Positions 12,653 through 21,196 of a stretch of DNA of 64,000 nucleotides are shown here, one piece after another (within the stretch, counting starts at the first letter, position 1; every line of letters begins with the position of its first letter). The notes under the pieces were generated by a model. The model had not been told where the DNA came from and searched no databases. It saw only the letters and a list, made by a program, of their open reading frames with translations. Source of the stretch: Heracleum sosnowskyi (lineage: Eukaryota > Streptophyta > Magnoliopsida > Apiales > Apiaceae); the NCBI GenBank assembly GCA_030848705.1, contig JAUIZM010000016.1, positions 2,294,001 through 2,358,000 on the forward strand, given 5' to 3'. The position numbers were made by a program, and so were the translations under genes.

Positions 12653-13200
12653 TGTTAGATATAATTGCTAATGTTTGTTTATCAGTGTTTAAGCAACAGG
12701 TACTGACAAGAGTTTATCAGAAGCCAGTCAGAGTTTAGTTAAACTCTGACAGGGTGAAGAGTTTAATTGAAGCCGGTCAAAGTTTATTTAAAGTCTGACA
12801 GGGTGATAGTTGAATTAGCTGTCGGTGCTGAATTGAAGATTCTAGAAGCAATATATTCTGAAGATGGAAAGAAGCAGAATATATTGATACAGCTAAGGAA
12901 ACGGAATAGAAGATAAGAAGCAATCCTTAATTGATAAGTTTTGTATAGCTAACTTGTAGGAATATCAATTAGATAAGGATTGTATGTAGCTGTGTACTAT
13001 ATAAACACAGATAGGTTATCCCTAGAAGGGACACGCGAATATTGATATATTATTCTTGTAACCTAGAAGCTCTTTGTGATTCATTAACATCATAAAGAGA
13101 GAAGCTGTTAATATAAATACAGTTTATTGATTCATAAACAGTGTTCTTAATTATCGTTATTCTCATACATACTTGATTATATTGTGTATTCGGCCTAACA
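12653..13200 (+). repeat. Element A 5' LTR
   Basis: It begins TGTTAGATATAATTGC and ends CGGCCTAACA. It carries a perfect inverted repeat at 12728-12749 (TCAGAGTTTA, spacer GT, then its reverse complement), followed by an imperfect second copy. The TATA box is TATATAAA at 12998-13005, with transcription probably starting about 30 bases further on. Confidence 0.96.
12998..13005 (+). promoter_or_regulatory. TATA box of element A LTR
   Basis: TATATAAAC is followed by ACAG. The same TATATAAACACAG phrase is found at the equivalent place in the LTRs of B and C, although the rest of the C LTR is unrelated to A and B. It should drive the genomic RNA. Confidence 0.7.
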
Positions 13201-13202
13201 AT

Positions 13203-13215
13203 TGGTATCAGAGCC
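13203..13215 (+). other. Primer binding site, initiator-Met tRNA type
   Basis: TGGTATCAGAGCC follows the LTR after two spacer bases. It is complementary to the 3' end of plant initiator methionine tRNA, the usual primer of Ty1/copia reverse transcription. Confidence 0.92.
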
Positions 13216-13263
13216 AAGGCTGTTTAATATATACAGTTTTACGATTCAAACACAGTATTAATC

Positions 13264-15594
13264 ATGTCTGAAGAAAATCAAACTGCTCCTAAGGCTGAAC
13301 AGGTTAAGCCCAATTCTGTGAGTCGATATGAAACAATCAGGGTTCCAATTCTCAGGCCAGTAGAGTATCCGATTTGGAAGGTGAAGATGACCATGTTTCT
13401 GGAGGCTACAGATCCAGAATACCTTGACAGAATTAATGATGGTCCTCATATGCCAACTAAATTGTCCCCTGTTGTTGATGGTCAAGCACAAAAGACTGTT
13501 CCAAAGGAAAAGAAAGATATGACTCCTGAGGATATCTCATCAATTGCAAAGGATGCAAAGGTTAGACATCTTCTCCACAGTGCTTTAGATAATGTAATGT
13601 CTAACAGAGTAATTGGCTGCAAAACTGCCAAAGAGATATGGGATGCTTTAGAAGTCAGATGCCAGGGAACAGGTGCTATTAAGAAGAACAGAAAAACAAT
13701 ACTCACACAGGAGTATGAGCACTTTGATTCAAGAACTAATGAAACCTTGACTGAGACTTATGACAGATTTTGCAAACTGTTGAACGATCTGTCTCTGGTA
13801 GATAAGGAATATGAACTTGAAGAGTCCAATCTCAAGTTTTTGTTATCTCTACCTGAAAAGTGGGACTTAAAGGCAACAACAATCAGAGATAATTATGATC
13901 TTGCTGATACAGATCTTGATGAGATCTATGGATTGTTAAAGACTCATGAACTTGAGATAGAACAAAGAAACAGGAGGTCCAGCAAGAAGACAAAATCTGT
14001 TGCTCTCAAAGTCGAGGAGAAGCCCATCAAGAAGGAATCATCAAGGAAGAAAGCCAAGGGAAAGGCTTTAGTTATTAAATCTGAGAGTGAGTCATCAAAC
14101 TCTGATGATGACTCAAACTCTGATGAAGCTTCTGACTCTGAGGATGATGAAGAGGAGTTGATGCAAATGGCTGCATTGATGGTGAAGACCTTTAAGAAGA
14201 TGGGATTCAAGAACTTCAAGAAAGGAAAGAGATTCTCAAGGAAAGATTCAAACCCTGAAAGGAGAAGTTTCAGAAAGTCTGATGGAAAGGAGAACAAGTC
14301 TGGCAAGAAGGATAAGTCTCAAATTCAGTGCTACAAGTGTAAGGAGATGGGTCATTATGCTCCAGAGTGCAAGAAAGGCAAATCTGAGAAAGCACTCATC
14401 TCTAAAGGCAGAGACTGGGCAGATACTTCAGACTCTGATGATGGAGAAAACTATGCTCTTATGGCAACTGTCAGAGATGAGACTGAATCTTCTGAAAATA
14501 AGGTACCCCTAACTACTTATGCTTATGATACTGATAATATATCTGAGTTAAGAGTATATCTGAAAAGTGTTCATGTTAGTTATAGGGATCAAACTTTAGA
14601 GAATGAGAGGATTAAATCTGAGAATCTTAGTCTTAAAGAAAGAAACAAGTTTCTTGAAAGAGAACTTGAGAATATGAAGCAGATTCAAAAAGAAAGAGAT
14701 GATGCTGTTTATGTTGAACAGGAGTTGCTTAAAAGGTATAAGCAACTAGAATCTGATTTAGAAAAAGAAAGAAAAATAATCAAGACTTGGACAGATTCTG
14801 GAAGAGACACTCATCAAGTGTTTCAGACTAATTCTGTAGGTTTAGGTTATTGTGAAAACGATGAACTTAGGTTTAAAGACAAAGTTAAGGTTAAACCACA
14901 ACTTAAACCTGTGATATTTGTTCCAGAATCCACCAAGCTAAAATCGGTAGTTGTGAAAGAAGCTGTTATGGAGCCAGTTGAAGCTTGTGTTGAACAAGTA
15001 GATATTGAATCTAAAACAGAGAAGCTTGTTGAGCTAGAAGCTGTTAAAGAACCAATTAGAATCTGTGAGAAACAGGTTAATGTTGGTTTAATGACAGGAA
15101 AACAGTTTAAACATAAGCTCAAAGAGGTTAAGTCTGCCATGAAACCTAAAGGGTCCAAGAGAAATAGGAATGGAAAAGTAGGCATAAATAATAGAAATAA
15201 TCATATGCCTAATGCTAGTGCCTCAAGAAAAACATGTTATAATTGTGGTAGCTCTAATCATCTTGCTAGATTTTGCACTAAGAACAAACATATTAATTCT
15301 TTATCTTCTACTTCAGAAGTAAAGAATGATTATGTTAGAGTAAGACCACAGACTTTATGCAAACATTGTGGGAGCACTTGGCATTCTATTTACACATGTA
15401 AGAGTTATCATGCAATTTATCATAACTATTATGAGCTAAAACCCAACTTGAAATGGGTTAGAGCAAACTCTGCTAGTGTAAAATCTGCCAATGTTAGTTT
15501 AAACTCTGATAATACAGATTCCGCTGCAAAAACTAACACTGTTAAGAAAGACAAAGGATCCAAGCAAGTCTGGATCCTCAAAACTAACACTTAG
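13264..15594 (+). CDS. gag: Gag polyprotein of element A
   Basis: This 776-residue protein should form the virus-like particle and bind genomic RNA in the cytoplasm. It starts at the first ATG after the PBS. Residues about 20-210 match the copia-type gag region (DUF4219/UBN2-like, with YPIWKVKM near the start). Three CCHC zinc knuckles (C-X2-C-X4-H-X4-C) lie at about 356, 658 and 699. An acidic Ser/Asp stretch lies around 275-300 and a coiled coil around 440-510. The stop codon TAG (15592-15594) lies just after a CTAAC branch-point-like sequence, and pol follows in a different frame (+1), so pol must be made by splicing or frameshifting. At 14098-14123 two AAACTCTGA motifs encode Asn-Ser-Asp. 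Confidence 0.93.
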   Translation: MSEENQTAPKAEQVKPNSVSRYETIRVPILRPVEYPIWKVKMTMFLEATDPEYLDRINDGPHMPTKLSPVVDGQAQKTVPKEKKDMTPEDISSIAKDAKVRHLLHSALDNVMSNRVIGCKTAKEIWDALEVRCQGTGAIKKNRKTILTQEYEHFDSRTNETLTETYDRFCKLLNDLSLVDKEYELEESNLKFLLSLPEKWDLKATTIRDNYDLADTDLDEIYGLLKTHELEIEQRNRRSSKKTKSVALKVEEKPIKKESSRKKAKGKALVIKSESESSNSDDDSNSDEASDSEDDEEELMQMAALMVKTFKKMGFKNFKKGKRFSRKDSNPERRSFRKSDGKENKSGKKDKSQIQCYKCKEMGHYAPECKKGKSEKALISKGRDWADTSDSDDGENYALMATVRDETESSENKVPLTTYAYDTDNISELRVYLKSVHVSYRDQTLENERIKSENLSLKERNKFLERELENMKQIQKERDDAVYVEQELLKRYKQLESDLEKERKIIKTWTDSGRDTHQVFQTNSVGLGYCENDELRFKDKVKVKPQLKPVIFVPESTKLKSVVVKEAVMEPVEACVEQVDIESKTEKLVELEAVKEPIRICEKQVNVGLMTGKQFKHKLKEVKSAMKPKGSKRNRNGKVGINNRNNHMPNASASRKTCYNCGSSNHLARFCTKNKHINSLSSTSEVKNDYVRVRPQTLCKHCGSTWHSIYTCKSYHAIYHNYYELKPNLKWVRANSASVKSANVSLNSDNTDSAAKTNTVKKDKGSKQVWILKTNT

Positions 15595-15616
15595 TGTTTG
15601 TTTGTGATTGCAGGGT
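15581..15616 (+). promoter_or_regulatory. Candidate 3' splice site at gag-pol junction (element A)
   Basis: CTAAC (15584-15588) is a good plant branch-point match. It is followed by a T-rich stretch and GATTGCAG, ending at 15613, before GGT. The arrangement is conserved in B (acceptor at 31765) and C (acceptor at 37188). Donor-like sites CAG|GTTAAG (13302|13303) and AAG|GTGAAG (13380|13381), both early in gag, would each place the gag ATG in frame with pol. This is inference, with no RNA evidence. Confidence 0.5.
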
Positions 15617-18600
15617 ATAATAGAGAGCACACTTATCTTAGACAGTGGATGCTCAGGACATATGACTGGAAATAAAGCCCTGCTATCAGACTTTGAGGAG
15701 AAGGCTGGCCCAAAAGTTTCCTATGGAGATGGCAACATAGGACACACTCTGGGATATGGCAATATTAATCTTGGAAGTGTCATCATCACAAAAGTAGCTC
15801 TAGTCTCAGGACTCAAGCATAATCTGTTATCTGTGAGTCAAATCTGTGACAGAGGAAACCATGTAGATTTTCATAATGAATACTGTGAAGTTATCAGTAA
15901 ATCTACTGGGAAAGTTGTTCTAGTTGGACACAGGCGCAACAATATTTATGAAGCAAGTTTGGTAACAAACTCTGATGGAAAAACAGTGTGTCTGACTGCA
16001 AGAATGTCAAATGAAGAGAGTTGGAATTGGCACAAGAAGCTCTCTCATCTCAATTTGAACAACATAAATGAGCTTATTAGAAAGGATCTTGTAAGAGGAC
16101 TTCCAAAATCAATACTCAATCTAGATGGTCTATGTGATTCTTGTCAAAAGGCCAAGCAAAGGAAGTCATCTTTCAAGAGCAAATCTGAATCTTCAGTAGT
16201 GGAACCTTATCATCTTCTACATGTTGATCTCTTTGGACCAGTGAATGTGATGTCCATGGGCAGAAAGAAATATGCTCTAGTAATTGTTGATGAATATACT
16301 AGATATACATGGGTGTATTTCTTGTCAAAGAAGGATGAAACTGCTCAAACGTTGATGGATCATATAAATCTACTGGACAAAGGATCACAGCACAAAGTCA
16401 AAATTATAAGGAGTGATAATGGAACTGAATTCAGAAACTCAATCATGGAAGCTTTCTGCAAGGAAAGAGGAGTCAAACAAGAATTTTCTGCACCTGGAAC
16501 TCCACAGCAAAATGGTGTAGTTGAAAGAAAGAACAGAACCTTAATTGAAGCTGCCAGAACTATGCTAGATGAAGCAAAATTGCCAACTTATTTCTGGGCA
16601 GAAGCTGTTCAAACTGCTTGTTTTACTCAAAATGCAACTCTGATCAACAAGCATGGAAAAACACCATATGAGATGGTGAAAAACAAGAAGCCAAATTTGA
16701 AATATTTTCACATATTTGGATGCAAATGCTTTGTGTTGAAGACTCATCCTGAACAGTTGACCAAGTTCGAGTTAAAAGCTGATGAAGGAATCTTTGTTGG
16801 CTATCCATTGTCAACAAAAGCATTCAGAGTTTACAATCTGAGAACAAAGGTGATCATGGAATCCATACATGTGTCGTTTGATGACAAGAAAATAATTGGA
16901 CTTGAAGACAAGGATGGATATGATCAACTACGTTTTGAAAATGAAGATCTATTCTCTGATGATATAAACTCTGATGAAGCAGGGTTGACAAACTCTGACG
17001 AAGCATACTCTGAACCTCTACTGGTAAATACTGGAGAAACTGGAAATTCTCAAATTGAACTAAATAGAGAACCAGTTGAGGGGGAGCGTGAAGAAGCTCA
17101 ACAAGGCACAGCAAGTGAGTCAGTTGAGGAAACTGATTCAATCTCTGCCAGCTCAAACACTGAGCCATCCAACTCAGGGGGAGCCTCAGATAATGCAGAA
17201 AGTCAACATATGAATCAGGAGAGCATGGATCAAGGGGGAGGATTCAATAATGATGCAAGAAACCACTTACCAACAACCAGAAAGTGGACACAGGCACACA
17301 CACCTGATCTCATAATTGGAGATCCTGATGCTAGTGTGAGAACTAGAAGTGCAACAAACAATGAGTGTCTGTATCATGCTTTCTTGTCTCAAACAGAACC
17401 AAAGAAAGTGGAGGAAGCTCTTCAAGATGCTAATTGGATTACATCAATGCAAGAAGAGTTAAATGAATTTGAAAGAAATGAAGTCTGGACACTTGTACCT
17501 AGACCAAAGAATAGATCAATTGTAGGTACAAAGTGGGTTTTCAGAAACAAGACTGACAGTGAAGGTGTGATTACAAGAAACAAGGCTAGACTTGTGGCTA
17601 AAGGTTATTCACAACAGGAAGGAATTGATTATGATGAAACCTTTGCTCCAGTTGCAAGATTGGAGGCCATAAGAATTTTTCTGGCCTATGCTGCACACAA
17701 GAAGTTTAAAGTTTTTCAGATGGATGTAAAAAGTGCTTTTCTCAATGGGAAGCTTGAAGAAGAAGTGTTTGTTGAACAACCACCAGGATTTGTAGATTCC
17801 AAACATCCAGATTATGTCTACAGGCTTGACAAGGCATTATATGGACTAAAGCAAGCACCAAGAGCATGGTATGAAACTCTTGCTCAATTTCTTTTAGAAA
17901 GTGGGTTCACAAGAGGTACAATTGATAAAACCCTGTTTTATTTCAATTCTGGTGATGATTTGCTTTTAGTTCAAATTTATGTAGATGATATTATTTTTGG
18001 ATCTACTAATGACAAACTTTGTAAGAAGTTTGCAAAGCTTATGCAATCCAGGTATCAAATGAGCATGATGGGAGAGCTTAGTTATTTTCTAGGCTTACAG
18101 GTCAAGCAAACAGATGATGGGATTTTTATCAATCAAGCAAAGTATACCAGAAATCTTCTAAAGAAATTTGGTATGCTTGATAGTTCATCTGCTACAACTC
18201 CCATGGCTACAGCAACGAAGCTTGACAAAGACACAGGAGCCTCAGTAGATATGACTAACTACAGAGGAATGATAGGGTCTCTACTGTATCTTACTGCAAG
18301 TAGACCTGATATCATGTATGCAACATGTCTTTGTGCAAGATTTCAAGCAGATCCCAGAGAGCCTCATCTAACAGCTGTGAAAAGGATCTTCAAATATCTC
18401 AAAGGAACCATAACCCTGGGTTTGTGGTATCCTAGAGAATCAGAGTTTAAGTTAATTGGTTACTCTGATGCAGATTTTGCAGGCTGTAAGATAGACAGAA
18501 AAAGTACAAGTGGAAGCTGTCAATTTTTAGGTGACAGATTAGTTTCTTGGTACAGCAAGAAACAGAAGTCAATCTCCACATCCACTGCTGAAGCAGAGTA

Positions 18601-18922
18601 TATAGCAGCTGGTAGCTGTTGTGCACAGATTTTATGGATGAAGAATCAACTGCTGGATTATGGGTTAAGGTACTCTAAAATACCTATTTTCTGTGATAAC
18701 CAAAGTGCTATTGCTATGACAGGTAATCCAGTACAGCACTCCATGACCAAGCACATCAGCATAAGATATCATTTTATCAGAGAACATGTGGAGGAAGGGA
18801 ACATTGAGCTTCATTTTGTGTCTACAGACCAACAACTTGCAGATATCTTCACCAAACCTTTGAGTGAAGCTACGTTTACAAGATTGGTAAATGAACTTGG
18901 AATGATCTCTGGTTCAGACTAG
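15614..18922 (+). CDS. pol: Pol polyprotein of element A (protease, integrase, RT, RNase H)
   Basis: An open frame of about 1100 codons encodes the replication enzymes in Ty1/copia order. There is no ATG at its start; the first junction codon is GGT after the candidate splice acceptor. Counting from 15608, the protease motif LDSGCSGH is near residue 12. A GAG-pre-integrase HHCC zinc domain (WHKKLSHL, CDSC) lies near 145-180. Integrase has D207, D270 and E306 (D-D-35-E). The RT YVDD is at 791-794, with FQMDVKSAFLNG upstream. RNase H motifs are YSDADFAG (D954), TAEAEYIA and CDNQSAI. The linker between integrase and RT is disordered and holds three AGGGGGAG purine motifs. No stop or missing catalytic residue is seen. 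Confidence 0.95.
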   Translation, partial: GIIESTLILDSGCSGHMTGNKALLSDFEEKAGPKVSYGDGNIGHTLGYGNINLGSVIITKVALVSGLKHNLLSVSQICDRGNHVDFHNEYCEVISKSTGKVVLVGHRRNNIYEASLVTNSDGKTVCLTARMSNEESWNWHKKLSHLNLNNINELIRKDLVRGLPKSILNLDGLCDSCQKAKQRKSSFKSKSESSVVEPYHLLHVDLFGPVNVMSMGRKKYALVIVDEYTRYTWVYFLSKKDETAQTLMDHINLLDKGSQHKVKIIRSDNGTEFRNSIMEAFCKERGVKQEFSAPGTPQQNGVVERKNRTLIEAARTMLDEAKLPTYFWAEAVQTACFTQNATLINKHGKTPYEMVKNKKPNLKYFHIFGCKCFVLKTHPEQLTKFELKADEGIFVGYPLSTKAFRVYNLRTKVIMESIHVSFDDKKIIGLEDKDGYDQLRFENEDLFSDDINSDEAGLTNSDEAYSEPLLVNTGETGNSQIELNREPVEGEREEAQQGTASESVEETDSISASSNTEPSNSGGASDNAESQHMNQESMDQGGGFNNDARNHLPTTRKWTQAHTPDLIIGDPDASVRTRSATNNECLYHAFLSQTEPKKVEEALQDANWITSMQEELNEFERNEVWTLVPRPKNRSIVGTKWVFRNKTDSEGVITRNKARLVAKGYSQQEGIDYDETFAPVARLEAIRIFLAYAAHKKFKVFQMDVKSAFLNGKLEEEVFVEQPPGFVDSKHPDYVYRLDKALYGLKQAPRAWYETLAQFLLESGFTRGTIDKTLFYFNSGDDLLLVQIYVDDIIFGSTNDKLCKKFAKLMQSRYQMSMMGELSYFLGLQVKQTDDGIFINQAKYTRNLLKKFGMLDSSSATTPMATATKLDKDTGASVDMTNYRGMIGSLLYLTASRPDIMYATCLCARFQADPREPHLTAVKRIFKYLKGTITLGLWYPRESEFKLIGYSDADFAGCKIDRKSTSGSCQFLGDRLVSWYSKKQKSISTSTAEAEYIAAGSCCAQILWMKNQLLDYGLRYSKIPIFCDNQSAIAMTGNPVQHSMTKHISIRYHFIREHVEEGNIELHFVSTDQQLADIFTKPLSEATFTRLVNELGMISGSD
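17078..17240 (+). other. Three internal polypurine-like motifs in the pol linker
   Basis: GAGGGGGAGC (about 17078), CAGGGGGAGC (about 17175) and AAGGGGGAGG (about 17232) match the core of the true tract before the 3' LTR. They lie in the poorly conserved integrase-RT linker. The corresponding linker of C also has two (about 38663 and 38836), in different protein contexts. They may act as extra plus-strand primers. Confidence 0.5.
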
Positions 18923-20319
18923 AGATACGGGTTAGACTCAAAATCTATCCATGTTTGATTGTTTAAATGCTCATGATTCCTTGCACATGTTAACTGTTAT
19001 GTGAACCAGCATGTTAAACTCTGATGATAAACTCTGTGAAGTGTCTGTCATACACTGAAAGTAAGCTCTGATGGTAAACTCTGTTGGTCATACTCTGATA
19101 GTTACAGTTTAATGTTATACTCTGATTGTAATTTTGTCTGAAACATTTGGACCAATGAAGAAATATGTATGAAGCATAATTCTCAGTAAGTAATTGTGAA
19201 TCCTTAAGAGTTGATAGATTCTGATCTCAAATATGTGCAGTAAGCTAACACAGCATGATACTGTTTCTATATTTATAGCATCTCTTAGTTTATTGATCCT
19301 ATACACTGAGTCTGTATTAGCTGTTTGCATCTTCTCTCATAAGTTAATTATAATTACTGATGAAAAGTCTAAACTCTGATTATTTAATGCAAATAATTCA
19401 CCCTCACATCAAAAGATGCCAAACAGAGCACAAATTCCTTTGAGATCATGTTGTGCCTAGGAAGATCCAGGAACTTATTGTATGAAATAAGGGCTAAAAT
19501 CTTTGATTTTTGGTGACTAGTGCCAACCACTGATTACTGGAAAAATAAAAAAAAAAAAAAAAATAATAATAATAATAATAAAGGGGGTGAAAAATAAAAG
19601 ACATATCCAAATGAAAGGATATCAGTAATACAGAGTTTAGATAGAAAAATCAGTGTCTAATGTTATACATGAGAGTTTAGGCAACCAGTTTTTACTACTT
19701 TAGTTTGTGGATTTTATGCACTTTGAGATGATCTAAATACTGATTTCGGTAAACTCTGCTACTACACACACATATTTTCACAACTGTACAGATTGAGAAA
19801 AGAGTTTATTGACAAAGAAGGACAAATGGTAAACACTGATGTATTGTGTGAAATACGCCGAGGTTACTTTGTTTTAATCTCTGATGGTTAAAATAATCTA
19901 TTTGTTTCAGACATGTTATAATTTTTGAGTTTAGCCATTTGTTTTTCGGAAAAAGTATGATTGAACGGAGAAAAGAAAGAGTGTGTTTGATAAGTCCTGA
20001 TAGTGATTCAGAATGCTGCTGAGTATGTTAGTTTATTGTTTAAAGTGATATCATTTCTTTCACTTTACAATTACTATGCAAAATCGATAATACTGATATG
20101 TAAAGAAACAAATTTTTTTTCATTAATTGATTCAAATTTACATTCAGACTATTTCATACTCATGTTTAGCTAAACTTTCTGGTACATACTAATCACTATG
20201 GTTACAAAAGAGAAGATCTATTTAACCAGGACAAGTATCTGAATGCTACATCTGAAGCAGAAGAGCTAGAGCCAGAAGTTATTGTGCTCTACTACTTCTG
20301 ATGATCGCTACCCAGTTGT
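18923..20319 (+). other. Element A spacer after pol, with motif cluster
   Basis: No sense gene is present. From about 19011 to 19135 there are roughly eight copies of AAACTCTGA or close variants, starting 90 bases after the pol stop. An A-rich/AAT microsatellite lies at about 19540-19580. The stretch to about 19990 aligns with 27370-28430 of element B. From about 19990 onward the A sequence is unrelated to B and contains the antisense ORF. Confidence 0.7.
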
Positions 20320-20712
20320 TTAACTGATCATTATACCATCTGGGATTGCTTGCCAACATCCTGAAGATGAATCATCATCATCATCTTCCTGGATTCTTTT
20401 TCTGCTTTGCAGCTTGCAGGATTCCAAGAAGATTGTCTCCTCAGTACCCATCAGGAAGCTCAGCTGGAAGAGCATCATACAAATCTCCATAGTATGATCG
20501 TCTGCCAGGATGGGCACATCATATGGACCGGGACGGATGATGTGCACATAAGGATTAGAGATTGGTCCTTCCGCTATTTCATCATCTGCTATAAGACCTT
20601 CATCATTCAGAAAAGACAGAACAAAAAACTCATCGATGATATAGTTTTCTTGTTGCTGCCAGTTCATGTTCATGAATGATTCTACATCCATGAATTCAAA
20701 GGTTCCTGCCAT
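20320..20712 (-). CDS. Small antisense ORF of element A (130 residues, unknown)
   Basis: This ATG-started frame runs opposite to gag-pol-ORF3, between pol and ORF3. The start context is CCAAATGGC. The protein begins MAGTFEFMDVESF, is acidic, and has a basic patch (KLQSRKR) beside an Asp/Ser run (EDDDDDSSS) near residues 105-118. I do not recognise a family. Upstream on the same strand there is a TTTAAAAA TATA-like box (about 20772-20765). Its ATG is 484 bases from that of ORF3 in divergent orientation. Element C has a 128-codon antisense frame at the same place, starting MAANNQ, also acidic with an Asp/Glu run beside a basic patch, though sequence similarity is weak. Element B lacks it. Confidence 0.55.
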   Translation of the reverse strand: MAGTFEFMDVESFMNMNWQQQENYIIDEFFVLSFLNDEGLIADDEIAEGPISNPYVHIIRPGPYDVPILADDHTMEICMMLFQLSFLMGTEETIFLESCKLQSRKRIQEDDDDDSSSGCWQAIPDGIMIS

Positions 20713-21196
20713 TTGGTGTATGGTAATTTTAAGATATGAAGCCTGTTGTTAAAATGCTTCGGTTTTTAAAGCATTCAACAGGGTAACTGAAAGGTTTTTA
20801 CTTGAATCGAAGCGCTTGGGATAATAAGGTGCGGAGTTTCAAGACAGTCATTATTATTCTGACTATTGAGCTCCTTTGTACTTTATTATTAAAGTTGATA
20901 ATTTTATTATTATTAATTTTTTTTTTCTTTTAAGCGGAGATTTTGAGTGTTATATGTGATGCCAGGTGTTTTCACGTCTGCACGTGTGTATTGGAAGTTG
21001 TTAGATACAGCTGTCAGTGTATCCACGTCTGACATCTGTCCCACTAACATACTTCTAATCTTTACAGTTATTATTTAATACACTACATACACACGATTCA
21101 ATCTTTTACGCACCTCATCTTTTCATAAGCTTTTACTCACACACAAACACTCAAACACTTTCAAAGCCCAGTTCTTCTTATTTTCAAATCTTACTA
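20713..21196. promoter_or_regulatory. Putative bidirectional promoter between antisense ORF and ORF3
   Basis: This 484-base region separates two divergent ATGs. Toward ORF3 there is an AT-rich TTATTTAATAC TATA-like box (about 21069-21079), then a C/A-rich leader without ATG (ACACACAAACACTCAAACAC), typical of plant 5' leaders. Toward the antisense ORF there is TTTAAAAA at about 55 bases. Element B keeps the ORF3 side (TTTAAATAC and a CA-rich leader, about 27135-26985). Inference only. Confidence 0.45.

Noticed and set aside
13944..14306. Antisense frames inside gag (also 33075-33428 and others)
   Set aside because: They mirror the Ser/Asp/Lys-rich coding strand and have no leader or independent conservation.
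15608..15610. TTG as the start codon of pol in A (also in B)
   Set aside because: Plants do not normally start at TTG, and the position coincides with an acceptor-like TTGCAG. Pol more likely continues from gag by splicing or frameshifting.
19115..19330. Small antisense frame (71 residues) in A and its counterpart at 27985-28242 in B
   Set aside because: The first 39 residues match only because the DNA is homologous; after that an indel changes the frame, so the protein is not conserved.
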